From Arthrobacter globiformis (lineage in GTDB: Bacteria > Actinomycetota > Actinomycetes > Actinomycetales > Micrococcaceae), in assembly GCF_003261175.1 (NCBI RefSeq), contig NZ_QLNP01000047.1, forward strand, positions 1-62,224: DNA of 62,224 nt, given 5' to 3'. The notes beneath the pieces are model-generated. The model was not told where the DNA came from. It did no database searches and worked only from the letters and a program-made list of their open reading frames with translations. This document shows positions 25,841 to 33,619 of the stretch, piece by piece. Position 1 is the first letter of the stretch. Every line of letters starts with the position of its first letter. Made by a program: the position numbers and the translations under genes.

Positions 25841-26515
25841 GTCAGCCAGGCGTCCCGGGCTGGTGGCGTAACCCAGAATGTGGGCCACCGGAGGGGTCAG
25901 CGACTGGACGGCGAAGCCAAACCGCCGGTTCTCCCGGATGGTGAATCCGGCGGTTGTGATGGCGCCGAGGGTGTCCCGGTTAGGGTGGCACCCTCCGGCC
26001 AGGCGCTGCCATGCCGGCGTCAGCAGATCTTCGACGGCAGCCAGGACAGGGCGGTCCGAGCGGACGTGTTCGTAGTAGGCCAGGGTCCCGCCGGGGCGCA
26101 GGACGCGCCGGATTTCCGCGAGGACGGCCGCCTGGTCCGCGACGCTGCACAGCACAAGGCTTGCGACGACGGCATCCGCACTGCCGTCGTCGGCCGGGAT
26201 CCGCTCCGCTGCAGCCGCTCTCACCGTCACTTTGACGGGGGCATCGGCGGCGCGGTTCAGGGCGAGGCTGCGAAGGTAGTCGTCGGGCTCCAGCGCCAGA
26301 ACGTGTGTGACCGCCGGCGGGTAGAGGGCAAAGGCGGATCCGTCCCCCGCACCGATCTCGATCACCGTCCCGTGTAGGCCGGCCAGCATCCGGCGACGGT
26401 GTTCGGTGGCCCCGCGGCGGTTCATCCGTTCGACGGCGCGCGCGTAGGCGCGGGCGAACCGCGGATGCTGCAGGTGCTTCAGCGCACCGCCGCCGGTCAG
26501 GTCCGCGTTGTCCAT
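25820..26515 (-). CDS. Class I SAM-dependent methyltransferase
   Basis: A 231-residue methyltransferase of the UbiE/Methyltransf_11 kind: motif I VIEIGAGDGSAF, motif II LALEPDD, then IPADDGSADAVVASLVLCSV and LRPGGTLAYYEHV. It is probably cytoplasmic and uses SAM to methylate a small molecule or lipid; the family does not tell which. The first 19 nt overlap the end of a small membrane protein gene, so translation is coupled. The C-terminal residues are encoded by the terminator hairpin. Confidence 0.9.
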   Translation of the reverse strand: MDNADLTGGGALKHLQHPRFARAYARAVERMNRRGATEHRRRMLAGLHGTVIEIGAGDGSAFALYPPAVTHVLALEPDDYLRSLALNRAADAPVKVTVRAAAAERIPADDGSADAVVASLVLCSVADQAAVLAEIRRVLRPGGTLAYYEHVRSDRPVLAAVEDLLTPAWQRLAGGCHPNRDTLGAITTAGFTIRENRRFGFAVQSLTPPVAHILGYATSPGRLADQRPPAG

Positions 26516-26676
26516 TCCGTTGACTCCTCATAGCGCTGTCTCTGAGCTTCGAGCTTTTCCGCGTCATACGACCTGAGGCCGTGCTTCACCCCCAGGCGGA
26601 TGATCCAGTACAGCGCCGTTGCGATGAGCAGCGCCGGCACCGTGAACATCAGCACGGCTGCAACTATTCCAAGCAT
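26497..26676 (-). CDS. Small single-pass membrane protein
   Basis: Start at the ATG at 26676 behind GGGGGAAAC; the frame is open further, to 26847, but without ribosome site. The 59-residue product starts MLGIVAAVLMFTVPALLIAT, one TM helix of about 25 residues, followed by a charged tail (RSYDAEKLEAQRQRYEESTE). Function unknown. It shares an operon, with overlapping ends, with the methyltransferase, which it may tether to the membrane (inference). Confidence 0.65.
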   Translation of the reverse strand: MLGIVAAVLMFTVPALLIATALYWIIRLGVKHGLRSYDAEKLEAQRQRYEESTEWTTRT

Positions 26677-26849
26677 GTTTCCCCCTGTGAGCATTTGGTG
26701 CTTGGCACAGCTTCTCACGGACGGCAGGCGCTCCGCGTCCAAAAGGAAGCCGGCGGGTTTGGACTCGGCGCCGTTCCTATTAAAGCCGGACAGCGAACGT
26801 GAGAGCGTATGAACAAGGGGTTTCGGTATCCCATCGCAAAGGGGCACAG

Positions 26850-27404
26850 GTGACGGACGGCGGCCGCGAACAGATCATCAGCGACTACAGACGCGCCTGC
26901 GCGACACTGGGCGACACCCTCGCCGCCGCCCGCGACGAGGATCTGCGGCGGCGAAGCTGGGGAACCCGCTGGACCAACGAAGAACTCCTGTTCCACATGG
27001 TCTTCGGCTACATGGTGGTCCAGGCCCTCCTCCCCCTGGTGAAAACCTTCGGCCACCTGCCTCCCACACTCGGCAAGGTGTTCGCCCGTCTCCTGAACGC
27101 CGGCACACGGCCCTTTGACGTGGTCAACTACTGGGGATCACGCGCGGCATCCCTGGTCTACAACCGCAACCGCATGCTGCGAAAACTCGAGCGCGTCACC
27201 GACGCCCTCGCCCGCCGCCTCGCACGCGAATCCGAAAAAGCCCTCGCCTTAGGCATGGCCTTCCCCACTCGCTGGGACCCCTTCTTCGCCCCGATCATGA
27301 CACTCGCAGATGTCTACGCATACCCCACACTGCACTTCGACTTCCATGCCAAACAGCTGAGCCTACCTCTCGCTGAGGAGCAGCCGCCCCCGAACAACGA
27401 CTGA
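26850..27404 (+). CDS. DinB-like four-helix protein
   Basis: Start at the GTG at 26850 behind AAGGGGCACAG; the longer frame to 26799 lacks a ribosome site. The 184-residue product fits the DinB/DfsB family: an N-terminal helix (IISDYRRACATLGDTLAAAR), WTNEELLFHMVFGY with a metal-type His, and a C-terminal HFDFHAKQL motif with two more His. DinB-fold proteins are metal-dependent thiol (often mycothiol or bacillithiol) transferases; mycothiol is the thiol expected in this group. The substrate is unknown. Confidence 0.75.
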   Translation: MTDGGREQIISDYRRACATLGDTLAAARDEDLRRRSWGTRWTNEELLFHMVFGYMVVQALLPLVKTFGHLPPTLGKVFARLLNAGTRPFDVVNYWGSRAASLVYNRNRMLRKLERVTDALARRLARESEKALALGMAFPTRWDPFFAPIMTLADVYAYPTLHFDFHAKQLSLPLAEEQPPPNND

Positions 27405-27430
27405 AACGAGGTGATCTGGACCCCGGCGCT

Positions 27431-28747
27431 TCAGCGCTCCGCTTCCGGCCGGTCCCCTGCAATGTTCGCGCGGTTCACACCTATGCGGAGCATCGCTTCC
27501 ATCTCGTCGATGAGCCCGTCCACTCCGGGGGAAGCGGCGATTGCCGCCCCGATCCGCTGGCTTCCCGCGCGGTACCGGCCGTCGCCCAGAACCTTCCGCA
27601 CGGCGTCGCGGATGGCGTCCGGCTTGGGCCTGCCGGTCTTGAGGTTAGTCCCGACGCCGGCCCAGGCCACCCGGGCGGCTCCCTCCGGCTTGTCCTCGGT
27701 GTCCCCGGCCACCACGATGGGCACGCCGTTTTCCATGGCGTAATGCAGGCCGCCGTAGCCGCCGTTCGTGACGTAGACGTCCACCTTCGGCAGGAGCTCC
27801 GCGTCAGGGAGGAACTCGGCAGCGCGGGCATTGGCCGGGAGCGGCGGAAGCGCGTCGAGCGGGCGGCGGCCGGTGCTGACGACGACGGTGACGTCCTCCC
27901 CGGCCAGCCCCTCGAGCGTGGGACCCACCAGGGCCGTGAAGTCCTCGTTGGAGACGGTCCCCTGTGTCACATAGACCACCGGGCGGGAGCCGTCCAGATC
28001 GCCCCACCACTCCGGCTTCGGCGTCACGGACGCAGAGGCGGCGTGGCGGGACATCGGCCCGAAGAAACGCAGGTTGCCCGGCGCGTCAGAGCGCGGGTAC
28101 TCGAACTCCTCCACTGTGAACTGGGCGATGAGTTCCGTGCGGCGCGCCCAGTCCAGGATGAACAGCCCGTCCAGCCCCACTCCCACCAGCTCGCGGGTCA
28201 GGGCATCCACCTGCCGCTGGCTGTCCTTCAGCACCACATTGGAAACCAGCCAGTTCATCGCCTGGTTCCTCAGGCGTGCGCCCGGCCCCTTGCCGGGCGC
28301 CAGGCCGGAGCCGTAGGGGGCACAATCCCGGCTGGACAGCGTCAGCGGCAGGATGCCGCAGGCGATGATAGGAGGCCGCTCGTTGCGCGGAAGCCTGGAC
28401 AGTGTGGCGGCACCTACGAAGGTGACCTCCGCCAGGACCGCGTCCGTCGGCTCGGCAGCGACCGCCGCCGCCAGCGGCAGATACTGGCCGCGGGCAGGCT
28501 CGATCACCAATCCGCGGATGCCCTCGCGGATCGCCTGGACGCCGGTGGCCGCGCTGGATTCGGTCGCATGTTCGGCACCCGGCCCCAGCAGGAGGAACTC
28601 GGCCCCGATGGCCTCTACTGCGTCCTGGTAGGCGGGGCCGGTCAGAAACCGCACCCTGTGGCCGCGGTCAATCAGGCGGCGCGCGACCCCGAGCATGGGC
28701 GAAACGTGACCGTCGTGGGGGCCGCTGCAAACGATGACTGATGACAT
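27431..28747 (-). CDS. GT1-family (UGT/MGT) glycosyltransferase
   Basis: A 438-residue GT-B-fold enzyme: N-terminal acceptor domain starting VIVCSGPHDGHVSPMLGVAR, and C-terminal donor domain with VVYVTQGTVSN, AAEFLPDAELLPKVDVYVTN and GGYGGLHYAMENGVPIVVAG (the UGT donor-sugar signature). Relatives add NDP-sugars to macrolides, flavonoids or other small hydrophobic compounds, so detoxification by glycosylation is plausible. The C-terminal Glu/Gln pair that normally binds the sugar reads E-D (AGDTEDKPEGA). Divergent from a GH26 lipoprotein; the spacing is 59 bp. Confidence 0.88.
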   Translation of the reverse strand: MSSVIVCSGPHDGHVSPMLGVARRLIDRGHRVRFLTGPAYQDAVEAIGAEFLLLGPGAEHATESSAATGVQAIREGIRGLVIEPARGQYLPLAAAVAAEPTDAVLAEVTFVGAATLSRLPRNERPPIIACGILPLTLSSRDCAPYGSGLAPGKGPGARLRNQAMNWLVSNVVLKDSQRQVDALTRELVGVGLDGLFILDWARRTELIAQFTVEEFEYPRSDAPGNLRFFGPMSRHAASASVTPKPEWWGDLDGSRPVVYVTQGTVSNEDFTALVGPTLEGLAGEDVTVVVSTGRRPLDALPPLPANARAAEFLPDAELLPKVDVYVTNGGYGGLHYAMENGVPIVVAGDTEDKPEGAARVAWAGVGTNLKTGRPKPDAIRDAVRKVLGDGRYRAGSQRIGAAIAASPGVDGLIDEMEAMLRIGVNRANIAGDRPEAER

Positions 28748-28806
28748 GGCTGGAGCCTATGGCCTGCGGCGCCCGGAAAATAGCCCTTTGCCATAGATTG
28801 GAGCCC

Positions 28807-29994
28807 GTGAACATCAGCTGGGGATGGACAGCAGTAATGGCGGCAGCAGGGCTTGGGCTGGCCGGGTGCGCGCCCGCACCCAAGGCCGAGGAGCCGCCGG
28901 CACCGGCAGCAGCGGAATGCAAGGTGGCCCGCGGAACTGAGCTGGCGCCGTCGTCGGGCATTCTGTCCGGGGTGAACCTGGACTGGGAGCAGGAAACCCT
29001 GCAGCAATACAGCGACGGCCTGGGCCGGCGGCCCGCCGTGGTGGTCAGCTTCACGCAGTTCCCCTTCACGGCCGCCGACGAGACGAACCTCGAGGCGGCC
29101 TACGGGCAGGTCCGGTCCAACGGCGGGATCCTGCTGCTGACATTGGAGCCGCGGAAGGGCCTGGCCGCCGTGACGCAGGCGGTGGCCGACAAGCTGTCCG
29201 GCAGCCTGGACCGCTTCAACAAAGCCGGGGTTCCGGTGATCGTCAGGTTCGCCCATGAAATGAACGGCTCCTGGTACGAATGGGGCCAGCAGCCGGCCGA
29301 GTACAAGGCCGCCTTCCGTCGGGTGGCGGACTCCGTCCACCGGCTCGCACCCGGCAGCGCCACCATGTGGGCGCCGAACTACGGCGGCGGCTACCCGTTC
29401 ACGGGCGGCGCGCACCAGGCGGTGAAGGGAACGGCGGCGTCCGCGGCACTGGACACGGACAGGAACGATGAGGTGACCGGGGCGGACGACCCCTACGCGC
29501 CCTACTACCCGGGCGACGACGCCGTGGACTGGGTGGGGATGTCGCTGTACCACTGGGGCAACACCTACCCGTGGGGCGCCAACGTGGTCCCCGAGCCCGG
29601 CAAGTTTCTGCAGCAGCTGACCGGAACGTACAACGGCGACGGCGGCAACGACCTCGCCGTCCCCGACTTCTACGCCGAGTATGGCAAGAGCCGCGGCAAG
29701 CCGGTTGCCATCCCGGAGACCGCCGCGCTGAGCATCCCCGGCCGCAGCGGCGCCAAGGAGCTGGCCATCAAGCAGGCCTGGTGGCGGCAGCTCTTCGACG
29801 CGCGCATCCCGAAGGACTACCCGCAGCTGAAGATGATCAACTGGTTCGAATGGAACAAGAGCGAGGTGGAGGTCAAGGCCGCGGTGGACTGGCGCTCCGC
29901 CGGAACCCCCGCCATCGCCACGGCCTACACCGCCGAACTGCCCGACTGGTTCCAGTTCGCTGCAGAACCGAAGGACTGCACACCGGCGCCGTGA
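28807..29994 (+). CDS. GH26-like glycosidase lipoprotein
   Basis: Start at the GTG at 28807 behind TTGGAG. The 395-residue product has a lipoprotein signal (LGLAGC lipobox) and a TIM-barrel domain of GH26 type: VIVRFAHEMNGSWYEWGQQP holds the acid/base Glu of the family's HEMNG motif, and KPVAIPETAAL gives the likely nucleophile Glu. GH26 enzymes are endo-beta-mannanases or lichenase-like glucanases; several actinobacterial relatives are uncharacterised. Anchored outside the cell, it would trim plant or self glycans. No transporter gene is next to it. Confidence 0.82.
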   Translation: MNISWGWTAVMAAAGLGLAGCAPAPKAEEPPAPAAAECKVARGTELAPSSGILSGVNLDWEQETLQQYSDGLGRRPAVVVSFTQFPFTAADETNLEAAYGQVRSNGGILLLTLEPRKGLAAVTQAVADKLSGSLDRFNKAGVPVIVRFAHEMNGSWYEWGQQPAEYKAAFRRVADSVHRLAPGSATMWAPNYGGGYPFTGGAHQAVKGTAASAALDTDRNDEVTGADDPYAPYYPGDDAVDWVGMSLYHWGNTYPWGANVVPEPGKFLQQLTGTYNGDGGNDLAVPDFYAEYGKSRGKPVAIPETAALSIPGRSGAKELAIKQAWWRQLFDARIPKDYPQLKMINWFEWNKSEVEVKAAVDWRSAGTPAIATAYTAELPDWFQFAAEPKDCTPAP

Positions 29995-30134
29995 CGTTCA
30001 CGCGCGGCCGTACCTTCCCCCGGGTGGTACCTTAAGTCACCGCCTCATTTGGGCGGTTCATCAACTGTTTGGCGCCTGCCGCGCACTCCGACGTGCGCTG
30101 CCGGCCGTCCGTGCATGAGGAAGCTGGGGCTTGA

Positions 30135-31040
30135 ATGCGCATTTGGAAGAAACTACGCGCCCGTGGCGGTGCCGCCGCCGTGCTGGCCGTTGCCGCGGTG
30201 CTGGCCCTGACCACGGCCGTCCCGGCCGGCGCGGTCACGGGCGACTATACCAAGGACACCGAGCACCCCTTCGTGGGGCTGGTGGTTTTCTACGGACCCA
30301 CTGGCGAGTTCCACCACAGGTGCTCGGGCTCGCTGCTGACGCCCACCGTGTTCCTGACCGCAGGCCACTGCACCGCCGTCGGTTCCTCGGCTCGGGTCTA
30401 CTTCCAGCAGGACGCCGGCGCGGATTGGAGCCCTGATACCGGAACGGATCCGGACACCGGCTACCCGGGCCCCTGCGCCGAGGGAACGCTGGGAACGCAG
30501 TGCGCGGAGTCGAGCAAACTGTACAACTACGGCTACACCAGCATGGCCGAGGTCCCGGAGACGAAGGACGTCGGCCTGGTGATCCTGGAGCAGCCCATCC
30601 TGCTCGAGGAGTACGCACGCCTCGCGGCACCGGGGACCCTGGACGCCCTGGCCAGCAGGCGCGGACAGCAAGAAACAACCTTCACCGTGAGCGGCTACGG
30701 AATCTCGGAGGTCAACCCGGTTTCCGACACGTCATTCCGGGAACGGCTCATGGCCGAGTCCAAGCTGACGAACCTCACCAGTGCGAGCGCCGACGGCTAC
30801 AACATCCAGACCAACGGCAACGGCAAGGGCATGGGCGGCACGTGCACCGCCGACTCCGGCGGGCCGCTGTTCTATGGCGGGATAACGTCCAACCTCATCA
30901 CCGGCATCACCTCGTTCAACCACAACCGGTACTGCAAGGGAACGAACTTCTCGTACCGCACGGACCGGCAGGATGTGATCGACTGGATCACCAAGACCGC
31001 CGGGATCCCGGCCGCGGATATCGTCGTGAAGGCGCCGTAG
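30135..31040 (+). CDS. Secreted trypsin-like serine protease (S1)
   Basis: A 301-residue protein with a Sec signal (residues 1-33, ending AVPAGA). The catalytic triad of chymotrypsin-type proteases is complete: His78 in LTAGHCT, Asp145 in KDVGLVI, Ser241 in ADSGGPL. Several Cys (63/79, 114/123, 237/257 by spacing) could form disulfides. No inhibitor or propeptide domain is visible beyond a short pro-region. The start at 30135 follows GGGGCTTGA. It precedes the first small RNA in the same direction, but the RNA has its own promoter. Confidence 0.9.
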   Translation: MRIWKKLRARGGAAAVLAVAAVLALTTAVPAGAVTGDYTKDTEHPFVGLVVFYGPTGEFHHRCSGSLLTPTVFLTAGHCTAVGSSARVYFQQDAGADWSPDTGTDPDTGYPGPCAEGTLGTQCAESSKLYNYGYTSMAEVPETKDVGLVILEQPILLEEYARLAAPGTLDALASRRGQQETTFTVSGYGISEVNPVSDTSFRERLMAESKLTNLTSASADGYNIQTNGNGKGMGGTCTADSGGPLFYGGITSNLITGITSFNHNRYCKGTNFSYRTDRQDVIDWITKTAGIPAADIVVKAP

Positions 31041-31071
31041 GCCGGCCCCTGGTGCCCATCAAATTACACTC

Positions 31072-31100
31072 TTGGCATACGGGTTACCATAGGGTAACTT
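31072..31100 (+). promoter_or_regulatory. Promoter of sRNA copy 1
   Basis: TTGGCA (31072-31077), 17-bp spacer, TAACTT (31095-31100) preceded by GGG. The GGGTAACTT block is shared with the promoter of sRNA copy 2 at 56296. The spacer contains GTTACC, complementary to GGTAAC, giving a small dyad over the -10. Confidence 0.6.
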
Positions 31101-31105
31101 AGCCG

Positions 31106-31188
31106 AGGGCGGCCTCCGATTCCCCAGGTTGGTAGCCGCCCACGGACAAGCCCCGCACCGTCTCTTGATCAATGGTGCGGGGCTTTTT
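31106..31188 (+). ncRNA. Small RNA, copy 1 (about 85 nt)
   Basis: Independent transcript between the S1 protease and the convergent SGNH gene. The first hairpin pairs GGGCGGC with GCCGCCC and exposes GATTCCCCAGG in its loop; then GGTAG; then an intrinsic terminator AAGCCCCGCACC/GGTGCGGGGCTTTTT. The paralogue at 56306-56388 has the same order: a promoter with the same -10, a loop with TTCCCCC, GGTAG, and a nearly identical terminator. The layout (C-rich loop plus terminator) recalls actinobacterial 6C RNAs, but the terminator loop has no C-run, so I do not assign it to that family. C-rich loops can pair with G-rich ribosome sites. Confidence 0.65.
31148..31187 (+). terminator. Intrinsic terminator of sRNA copy 1
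   Basis: AAGCCCCGCACC pairs with GGTGCGGGGCTT around a 14-nt loop and ends in five T. One of the few hairpin-plus-T-run terminators in the window. Confidence 0.85.
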
Positions 31189-31203
31189 CGCGCTGAGCGG
31201 GCG

Positions 31204-32097
31204 CTAGGCCAGAAGCTCAGCCACAGCCTTCACTGCCACCGTCCGCAGTGCGTACACGGGGCCGAACACCGGCCGCTTCGGCAGCAGGGGCTCTGGCGCC
31301 GGATGGTCGTGGACACCCGGCAGGGGAATGCGGGGCGGGGTGATGCGCTGCCACGCCCACGGCAGGAAGTAGGTGCGGGCCCAGGCCAGGTCCCCGGCCC
31401 TGGCATCGCGCCAGTTGCTGTGCGGCAGGGCCTTTGGCTCCAGCGGCTGCAGCGAATGCTGCACCTGCAGAGTGTCCAGCACCTGCATGGCGATGGTGTG
31501 GTGGCCCAGCGGCGAGAAGTGCAGCCGGTCCGGATCCCACATCCGCGGATCCCTGAGCCCGGGCAGCGTCCACAGGTCCACCAGCAGACAGTCATGCGCC
31601 GCAGCGACAATCCGGATGTTCTCGTTGAAGATGGCTATCCGCGAGCGGCTCCGCCCCAGGATGGGCGTGCGCCGCCAGTCCGGTCCGGCGAACAGCATGA
31701 TGGTGGCGCCGGTGCCACTTAGCCGTTCCACTCCGGCCTCCAGCTTGGCCGCCAGCTTGTCCGGGTCGGTCCGGTGGAACACCATGTCGTTCCCGCCGGC
31801 CGACAGCGTGATCAGATCAGGCTTCAGCTCCATTGCCGGATCGGTCTGCTGGTCAAGGATCTGGTCCAGCAGCAGGCCACGGATGGCCAGATTGGCGTAG
31901 GCAAAGTCTTTCCGCTCCGCGCTGAGCTCCTCTGCCACCCGGTCCGCCCAGCCCCGGAGCCCTCCGGCGCAGCGTTCCTCGGGGTCGCCGACGCCCTCGG
32001 TAAACGAATCTCCGATTGCCACATACCGGCTCCAGGGGTGTGGGGCCGTTGCGTCCGCAGCGAAGTTCCGGGGTCCAAAGTGGCCGATGTTTTTCAT
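31204..32097 (-). CDS. SGNH/GDSL-type hydrolase
   Basis: Start at the ATG at 32097 (residue 19 of the longer frame) following GGACGAGGCG. The 297-residue protein has no signal peptide. SGNH blocks: block I YVAIGDSFTEGVG (nucleophile Ser), block II near GLLLDQI, block III SAGGNDM and block V DRLHFSPLGHH (Asp-x-x-His). Blocks I to V fit an intracellular lipase/esterase of the SGNH superfamily like those common in actinobacteria. The C-terminal 60 residues are Pro/Trp-rich. Substrate unknown. It converges with the sRNA. Confidence 0.88.
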   Translation of the reverse strand: MKNIGHFGPRNFAADATAPHPWSRYVAIGDSFTEGVGDPEERCAGGLRGWADRVAEELSAERKDFAYANLAIRGLLLDQILDQQTDPAMELKPDLITLSAGGNDMVFHRTDPDKLAAKLEAGVERLSGTGATIMLFAGPDWRRTPILGRSRSRIAIFNENIRIVAAAHDCLLVDLWTLPGLRDPRMWDPDRLHFSPLGHHTIAMQVLDTLQVQHSLQPLEPKALPHSNWRDARAGDLAWARTYFLPWAWQRITPPRIPLPGVHDHPAPEPLLPKRPVFGPVYALRTVAVKAVAELLA

Positions 32098-32339
32098 CGC
32101 CTCGTCCTCTCCCTTACGCCCCTGGCGCGGTACGCCTGTGGCGTTATCCAAGCAACGTTCGAACCCTGCGCGAAATTCCTGAAAAGTTCCTCCTTTCGTG
32201 AAAAATTTCCGCCCGGCCTAGGAATTGGCAACCGGCTCGCCGCAAGCCAAACCGGGTTGGCACAACCCGTAGGCCATAGGCTCCCCCGGTGTTAGATTCA
32301 AGGTGCTTGCGCCCCTCTGACCTGCAAGGAGTCTCCAAA

Positions 32340-32810
32340 ATGCTCATCGGCGGCCTTCCGGCTCACATTCTTCTGGTCCACGGCGTCGTCGTATTCGGGC
32401 CGCTCGCCGGCCTGGCCGCCGTCGTCTATGGACTGGCCGGCCGGACCCGCCGATATCTCGCCTGGCCGCTGGGCGTGCTGGCACTGATCCTTGCCCCGAT
32501 GGCGCTCATCACCGCGCAGGCCGGAGAGCAGCTGCAGGCGACCCGGGGTGCCACCGACGCCATCCAGGCCCACGCCCGGCAGGGCGACATCCTGAAGATC
32601 GCCGCCGTCGTCTTCTTCGTTGTTGTGGTGCTGCTGCTCGCCGCGACGTTCGCGCCGCTGGCCGAGCGGATCCCGGCGCTGGTTTCACTGCAGCGCTCCC
32701 GTCCGGCCCGCATCGCGGCCCTTACCCTGGGCGTGCTCGCCGGCCTCTTCGTCATTTACCAGAGCGTCATCACCGGTCATTCCGGCTCGTTCTCCGTGTG
32801 GGGCGGGTAG
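32340..32810 (+). CDS. DUF2231 membrane protein
   Basis: Start at the ATG at 32340 behind AAGGAG. The 156-residue product has four TM helices and the DUF2231 opening GGLPAHILLVHGVVVFGPLA, which contains two conserved His (residues about 7 and 12). A second His is in VITGHSG near the C-terminus. The family is found in many bacteria with possible heme or redox roles; none is proved. It lies alone between an SGNH gene and a lipoprotein gene, and the region after it holds G-tract site C. Confidence 0.85.
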   Translation: MLIGGLPAHILLVHGVVVFGPLAGLAAVVYGLAGRTRRYLAWPLGVLALILAPMALITAQAGEQLQATRGATDAIQAHARQGDILKIAAVVFFVVVVLLLAATFAPLAERIPALVSLQRSRPARIAALTLGVLAGLFVIYQSVITGHSGSFSVWGG

Positions 32811-33063
32811 TTCCGGGGTCGCCTTACGCGGTGCTCTGGCCGCGTTCGGCAGGAATCCCGGACTTATCCAGCGACCGTCCAGCGGGTCCCCCAAGCTGGC
32901 CCCAGCTTTCCCCAAGGCTCGCGGGACAGAGTTGCCTCACTCGCACAGGCCGGCTATCACGGGCAACTGATGGCAGGTTTAGGCGCCGGGCTCGCAATGT
33001 CCCCCATGCATTCCGGGCCCGGCGGAAAGGTCCACCGTCGGGCTCAGCCTTTCGTGAGGCCAG
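32811..33063. other. Intergenic region with G-tract repeat site C
   Basis: Between two converging genes. Contains the iterated motif near 32896-32928 and an arm pair AGTTGCC/GGGCAACT (about 32931 and 32963). No gene seen. Confidence 0.5.
32896..32928. promoter_or_regulatory. Iterated G-tract repeat, site C
   Basis: On the minus strand: CCTTGGGGAAAG, CTGGGGCCAG, CTTGGGGGAC, G-runs 10-11 bp apart. It matches the order of boxes in site A and site D. It lies 3' of both flanking genes, so it is not a simple promoter element here. Confidence 0.4.
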
Positions 33064-33591
33064 TTACCCAACCCTGCCCAGCGACACCGTCAGGTCCGTC
33101 CGCGCCGCCGAGTGGTCCCTGTTCTGCGCCACCATCACGATTGCGTACAGGCCCTTGCGCAACTGCCCGCTGCCGGTCCGGGTAAAGCCGTTCGACTCAT
33201 AGAACACCCCGGCCGCCGCGAGTACCTGATCCGCGCCGCCGGGAACCGTCAGCAGCGCGGTCCACGCTCCGTCGGAGCCGCCTGAGCCCTGCAGCTGGCC
33301 GGGCGGAACAGGAATGTCAGCCGGCCAGCCGGCGGGTAAGGACGGAACGGTGCCGGCACCCTCTCCGCCTTCACCGCCACCGTCTGAACCCCGACGTCGG
33401 CCGCCGGCCTGAGCAGGCGCCGTGCCCGCCGTCGTACTCCCGTTGACGGAGGACGACGGCGGGACGGGAGCTGAACGCTGCTCCGCTACCTGCGGCGTCG
33501 TTACCTGCGGCGCCGGGCTGCAGCCGCCGAGCGCGGCAGCGGCGAGGACCGTCAAAGCGAGTCCCCGCCACAGAACCAAAGAGCGGTTCAC
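33064..33591 (-). CDS. Lipoprotein of unknown function
   Basis: A 175-residue lipoprotein: signal MNRSLVLWRGLALTVLAAAA with lipobox LGGC at residues 21-24. A Pro/Ser/Gly-rich linker (about 30-85) leads to a C-terminal domain starting LPAGWPADIPVPPG, a motif I associate with actinobacterial lipoproteins of unknown role. It follows the 563-residue secreted protein after 28 bp, so it probably belongs to that operon, divergent from the second multicopper oxidase. Confidence 0.8.
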   Translation of the reverse strand: MNRSLVLWRGLALTVLAAAALGGCSPAPQVTTPQVAEQRSAPVPPSSSVNGSTTAGTAPAQAGGRRRGSDGGGEGGEGAGTVPSLPAGWPADIPVPPGQLQGSGGSDGAWTALLTVPGGADQVLAAAGVFYESNGFTRTGSGQLRKGLYAIVMVAQNRDHSAARTDLTVSLGRVG

Positions 33592-33619
33592 GGGAGCCGG
33601 CCGCCAGCCACGGTAAGGG

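Noticed and set aside
31106-31188. Assigning the two sRNAs to the actinobacterial 6C RNA family
   Set aside because: 6C RNAs have two hairpins with runs of about six C in the loops. Here only hairpin 1 has a C-run (four or five C), and the terminator loops have none. A covariance search would settle it.
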